A stretch of 6,164 bases of DNA, taken from positions 1-6,164 of the forward strand of contig CAZBZK010000085.1 in the NCBI GenBank assembly GCA_964496365.1, read 5' to 3'. The notes below the pieces were generated by a model. That model had not been told where the DNA came from. It did not search any database and saw only the letters and a list, made by a program, of their open reading frames with translations. Below, in pieces: positions 4,976-6,164 of this stretch. A program made the position numbers and the translations under genes. Source of the stretch: AB-629-J13 sp964496365 (GTDB taxonomy: Bacteria > Fidelibacterota > Marinisomatia > Marinisomatales > AB-629-J13). The number at the start of each line of letters is the position of its first letter. Positions within the stretch are counted from its first letter, which is position 1.

Positions 4976-6164
4976 TTGATACAACAAGTTACACGAACAG
5001 GAATTCCCATAATTCTTTTAGCGGGTTGCCTTGCAAAGGATTCCTTAGCGACTAGGGATTTTGAAAATCCCTCTGTAAATGACAGTTTGATGCCATCCAC
5101 TATAGAGTTATCGGAAAATGGCTTTTTGGAGACAGAGAACCGTTTACCTCAATTATTACGGGATGTTAAAATTCTGTTAACCGATGCCATGATTGCCGAT
5201 GTTTGGGGTGATACTCTGGAGGTGATCTATACTTTGGATCGCATATTTGATTTGTTAGCAGAAGCGGATCAATTAGGGGATAAAAATGAAATTGATCGGG
5301 AAGAATTTAAACGATTCGAAGATTCCATGGAGAAAATTTATAGTCATAAATTTAATACGTTGAATCGTATGGGTGTCCCCAGAACCGCTGATCAATTTAG
5401 AAAAGACGTAACTGAATTAATGGAACCACTTGTTGTTGAAATGGGTGAAACTCAATTGACCGTTTTGGATGATAGGGACGGACACATCCCTCTGGTTACC
5501 AATCGAAAGGTTGAACAATTAATACAATATTTTGAGACAAAAGGTCGGAAACAATTTAACATTTGGTTGAAACGGAAACAAAAATATGGCCCCATGATTT
5601 TGTCCATATTAAAAGAACATGAACTTCCTCAGGAGCTACTATATTTAGCCATGATAGAGTCTGGGTTCAATCCAAAAGCCTATTCAAGAGCCAGTGCTTC
5701 TGGTTTATGGCAATTTGTGTATTCAACAGGGAAAATGTATGGGCTAAACAGGTCGTGGTATTTAGATGAACGAAGAGACCCTGAAAAAGCGACCGTTGCC
5801 GCCTGTCTTTATTTAAAAGACCTCTACAAAGAATTTGATCATTGGTATTTGGCTTTAGCCGCCTATAATGCAGGATCTGGGAGAATTCATCGAGCCCAAC
5901 GATTACACCTGACTTCGGATTTTTGGCAACTCCATTCCTTACCAAAGGAAACTCGGAATTATATTCCTTATTATTTAGCCGCCACTATTATTGGGGAACA
6001 TCCTGAAAAATATGGATTTTCTGAAAATGATATCAATGAATCAACATGGGAATATGAAAAAGTTGACATTGAAAAAAGTGCTGATTTATCAGTGCTTGCA
6101 TTGGCAGCTGGTATCAAACTGAAAACATTAAAAGATTATAATCCAGAACTCAGACAAAGTGCAA
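4976..6164 (+). CDS. Lipoprotein lytic transglycosylase, MltD-like SLT family (runs off the right edge)
   Basis: The enzyme should cleave the MurNAc-GlcNAc bond of peptidoglycan to leave 1,6-anhydro-MurNAc, acting in the periplasm from a membrane anchor. The frame stays open from TTG at 4976 to the window edge (396 residues), after an in-frame TAA at 4967-4969. The start at TTG 4976 is supported by the signal it creates: VTRTG, then hydrophobic IPIILLAGC with a perfect lipobox LAGC (Cys18). Residues 19-175 are acidic, mostly helical and not recognised. The lytic transglycosylase (GH23, SLT) domain spans about 200-320, with the catalytic Glu in YLAMIESGF (E228), then ASGLWQFV (241-248), DERRDPEKATVAA (274-286) and LALAAYNAGSGRI (292-304). 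ETRNYIPYYLAATIIGEHPEKYGF (335-357, given here by its ends ETRNYIPYY and PEKYGF) is the usual follow-on. The last residues, LKDYNPELR, match the segment that normally precedes LysM repeats, which would lie beyond the edge. No Shine-Dalgarno sequence is seen. Confidence 0.93.
   Translation, partial: MIQQVTRTGIPIILLAGCLAKDSLATRDFENPSVNDSLMPSTIELSENGFLETENRLPQLLRDVKILLTDAMIADVWGDTLEVIYTLDRIFDLLAEADQLGDKNEIDREEFKRFEDSMEKIYSHKFNTLNRMGVPRTADQFRKDVTELMEPLVVEMGETQLTVLDDRDGHIPLVTNRKVEQLIQYFETKGRKQFNIWLKRKQKYGPMILSILKEHELPQELLYLAMIESGFNPKAYSRASASGLWQFVYSTGKMYGLNRSWYLDERRDPEKATVAACLYLKDLYKEFDHWYLALAAYNAGSGRIHRAQRLHLTSDFWQLHSLPKETRNYIPYYLAATIIGEHPEKYGFSENDINESTWEYEKVDIEKSADLSVLALAAGIKLKTLKDYNPELRQSA

Noticed and set aside
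5667..5945. A 92-codon open frame on the minus strand inside the transglycosylase gene
   Set aside because: It is antisense to the catalytic SLT domain, whose motifs are clear on the plus strand.
1..6164. CRISPR array, insertion sequence, tRNA or defence system
   Set aside because: No spaced direct repeats, transposase motifs, terminal repeats, cloverleaf segments or defence domains were seen anywhere in the window.

Overview
This window comes from an A+T-rich, Gram-negative chromosome. By eye it is roughly two-thirds A+T, and all genes are intact within the limits of the window. Outer-membrane and envelope functions are prominent: a capsule/Wzi-like exported protein, a polyprenyl-phosphate sugar-1-phosphate transferase, an ADP-heptose pathway enzyme and a lipoprotein murein transglycosylase. 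No start codon has a well-spaced Shine-Dalgarno sequence, and a DUF2851 gene is present. These traits together suggest the Bacteroidota/FCB side of the tree. A Marinimicrobia (SAR406)-like or related marine lineage is my best guess, but that is inference and not demonstrated.

Layout. 1-413 (minus strand, cut by the left edge): the N-terminus of a secreted protein resembling capsule-assembly Wzi proteins. 414-537: an AT-rich divergent intergenic region with promoter-like hexamers on both strands and two small inverted repeats. 538-1947 (plus): a membrane glycosyl-1-phosphate transferase that would start lipid-linked exopolysaccharide or O-antigen assembly, with a GTG start. 2005-3276 (plus): seryl-tRNA synthetase. 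About 3212-4465 (plus): a DUF2851 protein of unknown function that overlaps serS at its 5' end and rfaE2 at its 3' end. 4434-4901 (plus): stand-alone D-glycero-beta-D-manno-heptose 1-phosphate adenylyltransferase. 4976-6164 (plus, cut by the right edge): a lipoprotein lytic transglycosylase of the MltD type with a TTG start. No stretch above 124 bases lacks a gene.

How it fits together. The divergent pair at the left looks like one end of an exopolysaccharide or capsule locus: one product initiates the glycan on the lipid carrier, and the other is probably an outer-membrane protein linked to the surface polymer. serS, the DUF2851 gene and rfaE2 overlap one another and are almost certainly co-transcribed and translationally coupled. 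rfaE2 feeds LPS core heptose synthesis. The transglycosylase follows after 74 bases and remodels peptidoglycan.

I found no mobile element, CRISPR array, RNA gene or defence system, and nothing I can call a new system. The best leads are: the uncharacterised DUF2851 protein locked between serS and rfaE2; its PD...ExH and cysteine-triad residues; and promoter-like -10 hexamers placed almost directly on the starts of serS and the transglycosylase, which suggests leaderless or near-leaderless mRNAs.
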